The notes beneath the pieces are model-generated. The model was given only the letters and a program-made list of their open reading frames with translations, was not told where the DNA came from and made no database searches. Of a stretch of 64,000 nt of DNA, positions 38,927 through 48,755 are shown piece by piece (the first letter of the stretch is position 1; every line of letters starts with the position of its first letter). The DNA is taken from positions 62,001-126,000 of the forward strand of contig JARVLF010000023.1 of NCBI GenBank assembly GCA_030849465.1, read 5' to 3'. The position numbers and the translations under genes were made by a program. Source of the DNA: Moesziomyces globuligerus. Lineage: Eukaryota; Basidiomycota; Ustilaginomycetes; Ustilaginales; Ustilaginaceae.

Positions 38927-40297
38927 ATGTCTCTCCGCTCGTCTTCCAGCCGCCTTCTGGCGCGCGCACCCACAGCGGCCGTACGCCGCGCACCGGCGCT
39001 CGCCACCGCCCGCACGCTCAGCACGCTCAGCACGCCCTCGCGCCCCGTCGCCGCGGCGACGCAGCGTCTCGCTTCGGCGGTGCGCGCCTTCTCGTCGAGC
39101 TCGGCGAGCGCGAGCGAGTTCGAGTCTCCGTTTGGCGTCAACTCGCTCAGCAAGTACACCGAAGAGGAGCAGATGCTGCGCGAGGCGGTGCAGCGCTTTG
39201 CGCAGGACGTCGTCGCGCCGCGCGTCGAGGCGATGGACGAGGCCGAAAAGATGGACCCCGAGGTGATCAAGGGCCTGTTCGAACAGGGCCTCATGGGCAT
39301 CGAGACCTCGGCCGACCACGGCGGCGCAGGCTGCTCCTTCACCGCCGCCATCATTGTCATTGAGGAGCTCGCCAAGGTGGATCCGTCGGTGAGCGTGCTG
39401 TGCGACGTGCACAACACGCTGGTCAACACGGTGATCCGCAAGTACGCCAGCAAGCACATCCAGGACAAGTACCTGCCGCAGCTCTCCGAGACCACGCTGG
39501 GTTCGTTCTGCCTCTCGGAGCCCGCCAGCGGCTCGGACGCGTTTGCGATGAAGACGTCGTGCAAAAAGTCGGCCGACGGCAAGAGCTGGACGCTCAACGG
39601 CTCCAAGATGTGGATCACCAACTCGGCCGAGGCCGAGTTCTTCATCGTCTTTGCGCAGTCCGATCCCAGCAAGGGCTACAAGGGCATCAACGCGTTTGCC
39701 GTCGAAAAGTCGATGGGCGTCGAGATCGCAAAGAAGGAGAAGAAGCTCGGCATCAAGGCCTCGAGCACGTGTACGCTCAACTTTGACGACATCACCGTGC
39801 CCGCCGACAACCTCATCGGCGAGGAGGGCAAGGGCTACAAGATTGCCATCGAGATCCTCAACGAGGGACGCGTGGGCATTGCGGCGCAGATGATCGGGCT
39901 CGCGCAGGGTGCGGTGGACAAGGCGATCCGCTATGCTGCCGACCGCAAGCAGTTTGGCAAAAAGATCACCCAGTTCCAGGGCATGCAGTTCCAGATCTCG
40001 CAGATCATGATGGAGATCGAAGCCGCACGTGCGCTCACGTACAACGCGGCGCGTCTCAAGGAGGAGGGTAGGCCGTTTACAAAGGAGGCGGCCATGGCCA
40101 AGCTCTACGCATCCCAGGTCGCTCAGCGCGCCAGTGGTAGCGCCATCGAATGGTGCGGAGGCGTAGGCTTCACCCGCGAAACAGGCATCGAAAAGTACTG
40201 GCGCGACTCCAAGATCGGAGCCATCTACGAGGGCACCAGCAACATCATGCTCGAAACCATCTTCAAGCTCGTCGAACGCGAGATGGATCTCAAGTAA
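38927..40297 (+). CDS. Mitochondrial acyl-CoA dehydrogenase, short/branched-chain type
   Basis: This FAD enzyme carries out the first dehydrogenation in beta-oxidation or branched-chain amino acid (Ile/Val) breakdown, passing electrons to ETF. The 456-aa protein has an Arg/Ser/Ala/Thr presequence of about 60 residues ending near VRAFSSSS. The three acyl-CoA dehydrogenase domains follow: N-terminal helices (TEEEQMLREAVQRFA), the beta domain (GSFCLSEPASGSDAFAMKT, WITNSAEAEFFIVFAQ), and the C-terminal helices (NEGRVGIAAQMIGLAQGA, GGVGFTRETGIEKYWRDSK). The catalytic base is Glu435 in IGAIYEGTSN. This pattern fits the short/branched-chain (ACADSB-like) group; substrate is not certain. No introns. 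A run of ten C follows the stop. Confidence 0.93.
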   Translation: MSLRSSSSRLLARAPTAAVRRAPALATARTLSTLSTPSRPVAAATQRLASAVRAFSSSSASASEFESPFGVNSLSKYTEEEQMLREAVQRFAQDVVAPRVEAMDEAEKMDPEVIKGLFEQGLMGIETSADHGGAGCSFTAAIIVIEELAKVDPSVSVLCDVHNTLVNTVIRKYASKHIQDKYLPQLSETTLGSFCLSEPASGSDAFAMKTSCKKSADGKSWTLNGSKMWITNSAEAEFFIVFAQSDPSKGYKGINAFAVEKSMGVEIAKKEKKLGIKASSTCTLNFDDITVPADNLIGEEGKGYKIAIEILNEGRVGIAAQMIGLAQGAVDKAIRYAADRKQFGKKITQFQGMQFQISQIMMEIEAARALTYNAARLKEEGRPFTKEAAMAKLYASQVAQRASGSAIEWCGGVGFTRETGIEKYWRDSKIGAIYEGTSNIMLETIFKLVEREMDLK

Positions 40298-40410
40298 CCC
40301 TCCCCCCCCCCTTTTCTTGTCCGCTCAAAAGGTGGAGATGTGTTTTCCGAGTTGAATTCAGAATTGGGCCTCTTTGTGTGCATTGTGGGTGGATGATCGG
40401 GGGGAAGAGT

Positions 40411-41571
40411 TTAGACGCAGCGACCGCCGTCGACGGGGATGTCGATGCCTGTGAGGAAGTTGCTTGCAGGGTCTGCGAGGAAGAGGCAGGCGTTTGCGAT
40501 GTCGGAGCCTTCCGAGAGGCGACCGATGGGGATCGAGGCGTTGAACTGAGCGAGCTGTTCGGGTGCCATTGCATCGCCCGCTTCTGCAGACCCAGCGAAC
40601 TTGCTCAACCTATTTCCCTAAGAGTGGTTAGTAGTGGCGCGATTGATCTTGTGGTGGAGTGGGGGGTTTTGGCTTACAGGGGAGTGTTTCCAGCCACGGG
40701 CGAGACGATGTTGAACCTCACCTTGTAAGGCGCATACTCGACCGCCAGCGCTTTGGTTGCCGTACTCACAGCACCCTTAGACGCATTATCTACACCCACC
40801 ACAATCAATGTCAGTTTACCGTCTGTAGACTTGAGGTTGTTGACGCAGTGGGGTGTAAGGGGTTTGGGGGGACTTACACCAGACGAGTTTGGGACGCGGA
40901 CGGATGGCGGCAGTGCTCGAGACGTTGACAAAGCACGCATCGTCCACCTTTGCCTCTAGCATCGCCGGCAACAGCACGTCGGTGCTGAGGTAGATCGACT
41001 TGACATTGATCTCAAACACCCGATCGAACTCGGCCTCGCTCACTTGCAGCGTAGGCTTGTTCGAATACGTCCATCCTAACCCCAACCCACCCCGCGCATC
41101 ATTCCATGTCAGCTTACACCTTCCTCTCATCACCTCTAATCACCCCCTATTGTACCCGGAGATCCCGAAGGTCTCGGAGATCCCGAAGGTCTCGGAGGTC
41201 TCGGAGGTCTCGGAGGATCCGGAGGTTGGGGGTGGGGTAAACGTACCTGCGTTGTTGACGACGATGGTGGGGATGGCGCCGAATGTGGACTTTGCGGTGT
41301 GGAGAGCGTCTGTCCAGCTCTGTCTCGAGGTGATATCTGCCTTTACGGCGTAGACGTTCGTCTCTGCCTTTGCTGGAGTGAGGGTGGTTGCGGAAGCCTC
41401 GTAGAAGCCGGGTTGGGGAGTGAGGAGGTCGAGGACGAGGACGCGCGCACCGTGCGTCGAGAAGAGCTCGACGATCGAGGCGCCAAACCCACGCATGCCG
41501 CCCGTCACGATACACACCCGCCCCCCCAACCGTCCCTCACGACCAGAAGCACCAGAAGTAATAGAAGCCAT
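40411..41571 (-). CDS. Classical short-chain dehydrogenase/reductase, four exons
   Basis: An NAD(P)-dependent oxidoreductase whose substrate cannot be told. Exons on the minus strand are 41247-41571, 40878-41075, 40678-40789 and 40411-40609, giving 277 aa. Introns of 171, 88 and 68 bp have gtacgt, gtaagt and gtaagc donors and TAG acceptors. The junctions restore SDR landmarks: NNAG joins to GWTYSNKP, and the active-site motif WYNASK, with catalytic Tyr and Lys, is split across intron 2. The Rossmann motif is TGGMRGFG, the active-site Ser is in NVSST, and the C-terminus ends in the usual VDGG pattern. The longest intron holds an imperfect tandem repeat. The start is MASITSG (41571). It converges on the acyl-CoA dehydrogenase. 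Confidence 0.9.
41158..41228. repeat. Imperfect tandem repeat inside SDR intron 1
   Basis: Units of GATCCCGAAGGTCTCGGA followed by repeated GGTCTCGGA nonamers run through most of the first half of the 171-bp intron. Confidence 0.75.
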
Positions 41572-42103
41572 GATCCAAAAACGAGTAGTAGAGTACAGAG
41601 GAGGTGGCGGGAGGTCTGGCAGGTCTGGCAAGTGCGGCGTTATATGTCCAGCCCGAGTAGAACCTGGTCGGTGCGGGGTAAAATTGCACCAGTCGCGAGT
41701 GAGCAGCGACTCTCGACGCGCGCACCCCCGTCCAGAGCCAACAGTCCTAATCCCGTAATCCCGACATCCAGCACATCCCCCGCATCGGAATTAAATCCCC
41801 CCCTCCCCCCTTCCCCCCACTATCACAACCCCCCATCCCCCAACCCCCCCACACGCAAGCAATGCACAAGAACACAGCCCAGTCTTAGATCCACTCTCGT
41901 TCTTTTGCCCCGCCCCACCCGTTACGCATCTGCTACTCTGTTACATTGCTCTGCTCTACTCTGCTCTGCTCTGCTCTGCTCTGCTCTGCTCTGCTCTGCT
42001 CTGCTCTGCTCTGCTCTGCTCTGCTGTGCTCTGCTGTGCTGTGCTGGTGCTGCGCTGGTGCTGGTGCTGTGCTGTGAAGATCACGTGGGGTGTGGGGGAA
42101 AGG
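41572..42103. other. Intergenic: SDR promoter and 3' flank of CDC14
   Basis: 532 bp between two minus-strand genes. C-rich tracts lie at 41790-41850. A long pentanucleotide repeat at 41949-42043 is listed separately. No gene is seen. Confidence 0.5.
41949..42043. repeat. Pentanucleotide microsatellite (CTCTG), about 19 units
   Basis: Nineteen head-to-tail CTCTG units, with one CTCTA near the start and CTGTG variants at the end, lie 61 bp beyond the CDC14 stop codon. Confidence 0.9.
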
Positions 42104-45040
42104 TTACTGGAGATCTACATCCGCCTGACCGGTGGAGCTGCGTCTTCGGCGGGCGACGGGTGCGCGGAGGGCGCTGACCTTCCTCTGCGCCGGCGCCGTG
42201 GGCAGCGCAGGCGCCACTTTGGCCCGCAACGCCCTCGCCGCCGCAGCGCGCGCAGCACTCGCAGCCGTAGGCGCGGTCAACCGACTCGCCACCCGCGCCC
42301 TCGCACCGGCCACCGTCGCCGTGGTACTGCTCGCACTCGCATTGCTCCCCGTACTGACGTTGCTTGCGGTACTTGCAGTACTTGCGGTGCTTGCGGTGCT
42401 TGCGGTGCTTGCGGTGCTTGCGGTGGAGACGCTTCTCAGTGTCGTCGTTGGGCGGAGGTCGGCGGTGCTCTTCTGGGCGCGGATGGTGCGCGCTACAGGA
42501 GCGGAAGGGTGTTTGGCCGAGACGGCTCGAACGGCTACGACCGGTCTACGCACCGCACCCGCAGTCGCAGTCGCAGTGGACGTGGTGGAGGCGAGCGTAG
42601 GTTTGGAACGCACGGTGCGCAGACCCTTGGAGGCGGCGGTGAGCGGAGCACGATGCACCACCTCGCCCGCATTCTCATCTCTCGTCGCCACGCCCTGCAC
42701 AGCAGCCGTAGCCGAGACAGCGACGGCAGGTTTGAGAGCAGGTGCAGGCGGTTTAGCAGGCGAAGAGCGCGGCTGCTGCGGAATGCATTCGAGCACACCG
42801 AGCACATCCGCATCGCTCACCTTGACCACCCCCCCGACCGCCGCAGCCACGGAGGCGGCGGGAGCTTTGACGGGCGATGCTGCGCGAGAAACGACCGTAC
42901 GCACGCCGGGCGAGGCGGGCGTGGCAGGTGGAGGACTCTTGCTATCGCGCAGACCGTACTGCGCGCGGATGTTCGGTGAGGCTCGTACCACCTCGGCCCT
43001 CGGACTCGGACTGGGCGAGTCTCGACGGCTCGAGGCGCGAACGGGGGTGGAGATCGACGCGACGCTGTTGGCGCGAACGCGCTCAAAGCCGCGCACGCGC
43101 GCTACGGGCGAAGGCGTCAAGTCGACCACGGCGACCTTGGGCGAGCGCGGCGTGAGCGGCGCCACGTTGATGCGCGACTCGACGAGCACGCCCGCGGTCT
43201 GCATCGGCACGCGCGCCTCGGCCGGCTCGTCGTCCTTGGCGGGCGGATCGACATGCACGGCGTGTGTGGCGCGTCCGAGATGCTGGCTGAACGAGCTAGC
43301 AGCCGGATAGCGACGCGTGTTGAGCTCGAGGCGCGCAACGGTCGCGGGTGCCTGGATCGCAGGCCGCTTGCGCGAAGGCGAGGGCGATTTGCGTGGCTGC
43401 CCAACACACGGCGCCGGCTTGACGCCAGGAGCCGCCGAAGCCGGCATGGCGCGCGAAGTGCCGCGCTGCGCACGAGGCGTCACGGGTCCAGCCTCATCGA
43501 TCGCATCGCCGCGCTCGTGCTTATGCTTCCGCCTCGGCCTCGCCTCGTCCTCGCTCTCTGCGCCGCCGTCGTCCTTCTCGACGCTCTCGTCGGCGAGCTT
43601 CGCCGCATCCGACCCAGCCGCCCTACGTTTGGTCGAAGCCCTCGTTTCCGGTGTCCGCACCTCTTGCATACGCGCCCGCTCTTCGGCGATGAGCTTCTGC
43701 GCTTCGGCGAGCGCATGGTCGCGCACCCCCCACTTGACCCAGTCGACAAAGTTCTGGTACATAAAGTGCTGTTGCGGCCCGACGACGCATCCGGGTCGCA
43801 TGAAGCGCATGAACCCAATCGCCTCGCCCGCACTAAAGCCGTGCTTCCACACGAGATACGCACCAATCAGCACGCCCGTGCGGCCGAGACCCGCCTTGCA
43901 GTGCACGGCGACGACGCCGTCGTTGCGGATCACCGCATCCGCGCGCGCGATAAAGTCGGCGAGGATCTCGTCGGTCGGATTGCTCCCATCGTCAAAGTAC
44001 ATGTCGGCGTGCTCGATGCCGGCGTGCACAAACGCCTCGCGGTCGTAGAGCGGATTGTTGAGACGCACCACCAGCTGCACACCGCGCTCCTTGAAGTACC
44101 GCACCGTCCGCCCAAACAGCTTGTCCTCCCCCGGAGGCCGGAACGCGTACGAAGAGGGCAGCCGTCCTTCGCCGACGCGCAGCGCTTCGACGTAGCTCCG
44201 GTCGTTGGGCGAGGCAAACGCGATAAAGTGCGGCGTGATCCAGTTCCAGTCGCCGTTGGCCACCTGCTCGTACTTTTCGTACTCGTCCAGGTTGAACGTC
44301 GTCAGATCCAGCAGTCCGCAGTTGATGGCGCGCTGGACGCCGTAGAGGACGTCCTGGATGGACAGGTTGTAGTCCGCCCTGCCGTAGCCGGCGTCGCGGA
44401 AGGGTTTGAACTCGAGCTCCGAGATCGGGTAGAACGCATCGGCGGGCGAGACCTTGCCGATGATCATGGCATACATCGTGGCGAGGAGCGCTGCGTTGGC
44501 CTTCTGCGCAGGTGCGTCGGTGGTGTAGAGGACGAGCGTGGCGTCCTGCATGTCTGGATCGGTGAGCATGTGGTGGACGTGCAGGCAGAAGCGGTAGAAC
44601 ATGCCGACGTTGAGCGGGCCCCAGTCGAACCAGAAGCTGAGGTAGACCAGATCGTGGTCGATGTTGAACCAGTGCAGCCGCGCCGGCGTCGTCTCGGCCG
44701 CGTCGACGTACTTGCTCACCTCGCCGTCGTCAAAGTTGGTCCACGCCGCGGCGGTGCCCGTGCCGACGTTGAGGTCCTCCTCCGCCGGCAGCTCGCCCGC
44801 AAAGTAGCTGAACCACAGCCGCTTGTGGATGCGGATGAGCGGATGCGCAGGCCACAGCTTACCCGCAGCGCGCCGGCTGCGTCTCGAGCCCGAGGGCGCG
44901 TCTTGCAGCACCGCCGTCTCGATCAGCTGATCGTCCGGATGCGGTGTGCCTTCGGCATCCGAGTCGAGGAAGTCCGAATCGTCCGGCGCAATGATATGCT
45001 CCTGCTGCTCGGCGAGCACAAACGCAGAGGTGCCCGACAT
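42104..45040 (-). CDS. CDC14: Cdc14 dual-specificity phosphatase
   Basis: Cdc14 removes phosphate from Cdk sites (pSer-Pro) at mitotic exit and in cytokinesis. The 978-aa protein has the N-terminal DSP-like domain (HPLIRIHKRLWFSYFAGE, WFNIDHDLVYLSFWFDWGPLN), then the catalytic domain with PSSYAFRPPGEDKLFG, the general-acid Asp in MYFDDGSNPTDE, and the P-loop HCKAGLGRTG with nucleophile Cys381. RPGCVVGPQQHFMY follows as expected. The C-terminal half is disordered, with many SP/TP sites and, near residues 870-895, a Ser-Thr-Ala triplet repeat. The protein is longer than yeast Cdc14 (551 aa), mainly in this tail. The start at 45040 (MSGTSAFV) is chosen; the frame is open to 45523 but unlike the family. 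No introns. Confidence 0.93.
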   Translation of the reverse strand: MSGTSAFVLAEQQEHIIAPDDSDFLDSDAEGTPHPDDQLIETAVLQDAPSGSRRSRRAAGKLWPAHPLIRIHKRLWFSYFAGELPAEEDLNVGTGTAAAWTNFDDGEVSKYVDAAETTPARLHWFNIDHDLVYLSFWFDWGPLNVGMFYRFCLHVHHMLTDPDMQDATLVLYTTDAPAQKANAALLATMYAMIIGKVSPADAFYPISELEFKPFRDAGYGRADYNLSIQDVLYGVQRAINCGLLDLTTFNLDEYEKYEQVANGDWNWITPHFIAFASPNDRSYVEALRVGEGRLPSSYAFRPPGEDKLFGRTVRYFKERGVQLVVRLNNPLYDREAFVHAGIEHADMYFDDGSNPTDEILADFIARADAVIRNDGVVAVHCKAGLGRTGVLIGAYLVWKHGFSAGEAIGFMRFMRPGCVVGPQQHFMYQNFVDWVKWGVRDHALAEAQKLIAEERARMQEVRTPETRASTKRRAAGSDAAKLADESVEKDDGGAESEDEARPRRKHKHERGDAIDEAGPVTPRAQRGTSRAMPASAAPGVKPAPCVGQPRKSPSPSRKRPAIQAPATVARLELNTRRYPAASSFSQHLGRATHAVHVDPPAKDDEPAEARVPMQTAGVLVESRINVAPLTPRSPKVAVVDLTPSPVARVRGFERVRANSVASISTPVRASSRRDSPSPSPRAEVVRASPNIRAQYGLRDSKSPPPATPASPGVRTVVSRAASPVKAPAASVAAAVGGVVKVSDADVLGVLECIPQQPRSSPAKPPAPALKPAVAVSATAAVQGVATRDENAGEVVHRAPLTAASKGLRTVRSKPTLASTTSTATATAGAVRRPVVAVRAVSAKHPSAPVARTIRAQKSTADLRPTTTLRSVSTASTASTASTASTASTASTASNVSTGSNASASSTTATVAGARARVASRLTAPTAASAARAAAARALRAKVAPALPTAPAQRKVSALRAPVARRRRSSTGQADVDLQ
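42361..42425. repeat. 9-bp coding repeat, Ser-Thr-Ala tract of CDC14
   Basis: About seven nonamers of the form TGCTTGCGG on the plus strand encode (Ser-Thr-Ala)n on the minus strand. Because the unit is a multiple of three, length changes keep the frame. Confidence 0.85.
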
Positions 45041-45692
45041 GGTTCCTCTTCGCCCAAGGTCGCACGTCCTTCGAAGAAAGGGTACAGGCACGGCTGGGGG
45101 GCTGGGGCTTCGTAAGCCGCAAAGCGAAGGTCGATCAAGGTTCCCGAGTTTCCCGAGGTTCCGGGGGTTCCGTGCTCTCCGGCGACCAAGGTCGTGATGC
45201 TGGGGGCGAGTCTCAGCGAAGGGTTGTGCACGGGGAAGTGTAAGCGGGATACGCTGCGATGGAGCTAGTGCATGAATAGGAATAGATGATAGGGGCGACG
45301 ATGGAGGGTTAGGGAGCCGGTAGGATGAAGGAGCAGAGGCGAGAGTGGTGGAAGGTGGAAATTCGTGAGAGTCGGATATCGGCCGTCTCTCGATGTTTTG
45401 GGCTGCAGCAGCTTGAGGCTCTCTGCTTTGGCTGCAGCGAGGAGAGCACATCACGCGTCGTTCGACCCCGCCCCGCGCGTGACCTCTGCACACACACGCC
45501 TCTCTCTCCACAACAACACACACCCCTCCCCCCTACAAATCTAACAAAATCATCTCGCCCTCAAAAATCGCCTCATCCTCTCACCATCCCAGACCAGCAC
45601 AGCACAGCACAGCACAGCACAGCACAGCGCAGCATAAGTTTAGGTACAGGAACTCGAGATTGACTCTACGCACAGCACCCAGGCCAGCGCCC
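45041..45692. promoter_or_regulatory. CDC14 promoter and 3' flank of UBA1, with AGCAC repeat
   Basis: 652 bp between two minus-strand genes. It contains GGTTCC/TTCCCGAGG direct repeats near 45139-45172 and seven AGCAC pentamers at 45596-45630. No gene is seen. Confidence 0.5.
45596..45630. repeat. Pentanucleotide repeat (AGCAC), 7 units
   Basis: Six perfect AGCAC units and one AGCGC, 63 bp downstream of the UBA1 stop. Confidence 0.85.
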
Positions 45693-48600
45693 TCACTTGA
45701 CCTTGACGGCGACAAAGGGCACCTCTACGTCCTCGCCCTCGCGGTCGTCGGCCATGATCTCGACAATGACCCAGTGCGCGTGCGCGGGGATCGGCTTGCG
45801 GCTCACGGTCTCGATGAGCGTCGACATGTTCATCTTGAGCCGCTCCTCGCGCTTCTTGGCGGGCAGGAAGGCCGAGAAGAGCATCGAGACGCCCGAGCTC
45901 AGCATCGACACCTCGAGCCCGTGCTCCTTGTCAAAGATCTCGAGGAACTCGGCCAGCGTCACGTCGCGCTCCACCTTGAAGCGCGACCACAGCGTCCACT
46001 CGGTCTCGTTGTACTTCATCTTCTGCGCCGCGATCGGATCGCTGAACGCGATGAACGGCAGCGCGAGGTTGACAAACGCGTTCGAGTACGCCTCGAGCGT
46101 CTTCTTCTCGTCCAGCAGCTTGTACAGCTCGAGGTTCACAAGTCCCGTCGCCAGCGCCGTCGTGGTGGCGATCGCAGGGATGATCTTGCCCGCAATGCCC
46201 TTGGTCTGGTGCTTGTCGGCGGGCGAGATGCCGTAGTTGGTCGCGCGCAGGTTGGACGCCGCGGTGATAAAGTCCATGTGGTGGTTGCCGTCGTCGTCCT
46301 TCTCCATCTCGATCGGCTGCAGCCGGAAGCCGGCGAGCGACGACGCCTCGGGCAGGCTGCTGGTCACCTCGGTGAGGTCGCCATCGGCGCCGCCCGCGTT
46401 GTTGTTCACCGCCTCGTTCTCGTTGACCTGGATCTTGACGTTGTCCTTGGGCACGAACTCGGGCACGCGCATCGCCGAGAGCACCTTGCGGAAGAGCGCC
46501 TCGTCCGCCTCGCCCTTGAGGCCGTAGTTCTCGGCGTGCAGCAGCGCACCGCTCACCACGTACGCCAGATGCATCGGATCGTCGACGTCAAACGTCAGCG
46601 GCTTGGGCGCGCGCTTGGGCCCGGACCAGAACGGCTGGCCGCTCGAGGTGACCGCGTCCGCCGGCAGCGAGTGCAGCAGCTGCCGGATGTTGTTGCTGTA
46701 GTTCTCCTCGAAGCGCATGCGCGCCCACACGATGCACTGCTCAAACGTCTTGGGCCGCTCGTCCACCAGGTACAGCTTGACCTGGTCAAGCTGCTCCTTG
46801 GCGCCCGAGCCCGACTTGAGCGTCGTCTCAATGTAGTCCGGCTGGCTGAGGTACTGGTTGACGTTCTCGGCGGGCTTGAGGAAGTACTCGTCAAACTGCT
46901 CGCGCGCCCACTGGATCGTATGCTCGATCGCGTTGGGGAAGTTCTTGAGCGTGCACACGGGGATCGACTTCTCGGGCGGATCCTGCGACGACGAGTAGGA
47001 CTCGGTGAGGTGCGGCACCACCACCTGCGTGTTGGCCTTGGTGCCCAGCGTGCCGGACTCGAGCAGCGGCTTCTCGTAGTACACGCAGCGGCGGTCCATG
47101 TACTGGCGCGCCTGCACGTTGTCCAGCGCATTGGTGACGCCCGTGAGCGAGGCGAAGAACTCGTCGCCGTACACGTCCTCGGTCTCGGGGCCGACGCGGT
47201 TCTGGTGGCTGTGGATCTTGCCCTTGAGATCCGGGTTCATCTCGGCGACGGCGGCGGCCGCCGTGTCCGCCTTGAAGTGGCCGACGTCCTTGGAGCGGAA
47301 GAGGAACTGGCGGTTGAGGTTGGACTTTTCGATGGTGTCCATGTCCGTGACGTGGATGATGCCGTCGGGGCCGCTGCCGAGGCCCATCATGCTCCAGTTC
47401 TTGAGCATCTCGCAGCCGATGGCGCCCGAGCCCACGAGGAACTGGCGCGCATTGGCGATCTTATCCTGGAAGGTGCGGCCGAACACGGCGATCTGGCCGT
47501 CGTACCTCGAGCCGGCGGGCGCAAACTCGCTCTCGGGCAGCTCGGCCACCGAGTCCGGCAAGGACTCGAGCGAGTCGACATAGAGGTGCTGGACGAGCGG
47601 GTGGAACTTGCCGCTGCAGGCCTTGAGCACCTCCTGCGCCACAAAGCCGCCGACGTAGGCGACCATGGGCGACACGTCGCCCTGCGCCTGGAAGGCGAGT
47701 TCGCGGATGACCTTGTCTGGCAGATCGGCCGCCTCCTGGCCCGCAGCCTGGAAGATGCGCTTGGTGAGCTCGACGAGCTGGTCGGCGTCTTGGGCGTTGC
47801 GCGGGCGCGGCAAGCGGCCGTTGGCCTGCTGGAACTCGGAGAGCGCCTGGAAGCCGGCGTGAAGCGCGGCGGGACGGTCGAACTTGGCAAAGTCGGCGAT
47901 GAGGTGTTCGGGCTGCTTTGCACTCTCGCGGAGCGACTTGAAGGCGATCTGCTTGGGCATCTTGACCTGCTTGAAGATGCCGCCGCGCTTGTACTCGCCG
48001 AGACCCTTGGTGCTGCCGATGGTGAAGGTGTAGGGGCCCTTGACGGTGACCTTGCGGGGCTGGCAGCCGTTGAGCGCGTCCATGCCCTGGACCTCTGTGA
48101 AAGAGACGTAGTCGCCGTCCTCGAGGCCGTGGCGCGTCTCGTCGAGGGTGGTGACGAGGCCCTCTTCGTCTTCGCTGGCGATGCTGACGATCATGCCCGA
48201 GAGGGGCTGTTCGCCAGTTGGGTCGGTGCAGAGGAAGTTGGGGCCAAAGTCGTTGAAGACGGAGCCAAAGAGGCCACGCACCTCGGCGGCGATGAAGTGG
48301 GTGGAGGTGCCGTGGGTGAGGTCGTTGATGCGCAGCTGCTCGGTGTAGAGCGCATCGGTCATGACGACGACCTGGAAGCGCGAGAGGACGTCCTTGTTGA
48401 GCTCATCTTCTTCGAGCACGCGGATGGGCACGTAGGTGTTGAGCTCGGCGAGACGGGGCTGGGTGGCGTGATCCCTGCGGACGGACGAGGTGGCGTCTTG
48501 TGGGCGGAGGAAGAACTGTGTGCTGAGGTCCGAGATGGCGACGGGGGTAGGGTCGAAGATGGTGATGCTCTTGACGCCGGCGAGCGCGACGTTCTTTGCG

Positions 48601-48755
48601 ATCTCGGCGCCGAGACCGCGGAGACCCACGACGAGGACGTTGGAGGCGGCCATGCGCTTCATGGCATCGTGACCGAGCACGTAGAGCTGACGGCTGTAGA
48701 GGCCCTCGTCGATGCCCTGCTCGGGCTGGTCGACCTTCATGTCGTCTGCCGCCAT
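45693..48755 (-). CDS. UBA1: Ubiquitin-activating enzyme E1
   Basis: Uba1 adenylates ubiquitin, forms a thioester and passes it to E2 enzymes. The 1020-aa length equals that of the yeast enzyme. Order: inactive adenylation domain (GLYSRQLYVLGHDAM, NVLVVGLRGLGAEIAKN), first catalytic-Cys half domain, active adenylation domain with the ATP-binding QFLVGSGAIGCEMLKNW and DMDTIEKSNLNRQFLFR, then the second catalytic-Cys domain with the active-site Cys601 in IPVCTLKNFPNAIEH, and the C-terminal ubiquitin-fold domain that binds E2. All key residues are present. The start at 48755 (MAADDMKVDQPE) fits; the open frame to 49055 is unlike the family. No introns, with strongly biased codons as for an abundant protein. 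Confidence 0.97.
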   Translation of the reverse strand: MAADDMKVDQPEQGIDEGLYSRQLYVLGHDAMKRMAASNVLVVGLRGLGAEIAKNVALAGVKSITIFDPTPVAISDLSTQFFLRPQDATSSVRRDHATQPRLAELNTYVPIRVLEEDELNKDVLSRFQVVVMTDALYTEQLRINDLTHGTSTHFIAAEVRGLFGSVFNDFGPNFLCTDPTGEQPLSGMIVSIASEDEEGLVTTLDETRHGLEDGDYVSFTEVQGMDALNGCQPRKVTVKGPYTFTIGSTKGLGEYKRGGIFKQVKMPKQIAFKSLRESAKQPEHLIADFAKFDRPAALHAGFQALSEFQQANGRLPRPRNAQDADQLVELTKRIFQAAGQEAADLPDKVIRELAFQAQGDVSPMVAYVGGFVAQEVLKACSGKFHPLVQHLYVDSLESLPDSVAELPESEFAPAGSRYDGQIAVFGRTFQDKIANARQFLVGSGAIGCEMLKNWSMMGLGSGPDGIIHVTDMDTIEKSNLNRQFLFRSKDVGHFKADTAAAAVAEMNPDLKGKIHSHQNRVGPETEDVYGDEFFASLTGVTNALDNVQARQYMDRRCVYYEKPLLESGTLGTKANTQVVVPHLTESYSSSQDPPEKSIPVCTLKNFPNAIEHTIQWAREQFDEYFLKPAENVNQYLSQPDYIETTLKSGSGAKEQLDQVKLYLVDERPKTFEQCIVWARMRFEENYSNNIRQLLHSLPADAVTSSGQPFWSGPKRAPKPLTFDVDDPMHLAYVVSGALLHAENYGLKGEADEALFRKVLSAMRVPEFVPKDNVKIQVNENEAVNNNAGGADGDLTEVTSSLPEASSLAGFRLQPIEMEKDDDGNHHMDFITAASNLRATNYGISPADKHQTKGIAGKIIPAIATTTALATGLVNLELYKLLDEKKTLEAYSNAFVNLALPFIAFSDPIAAQKMKYNETEWTLWSRFKVERDVTLAEFLEIFDKEHGLEVSMLSSGVSMLFSAFLPAKKREERLKMNMSTLIETVSRKPIPAHAHWVIVEIMADDREGEDVEVPFVAVKVK

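Noticed and set aside
43253..45115. 620-codon plus-strand frame opposite CDC14
   Set aside because: Antisense shadow; His/Arg-rich product without domains.
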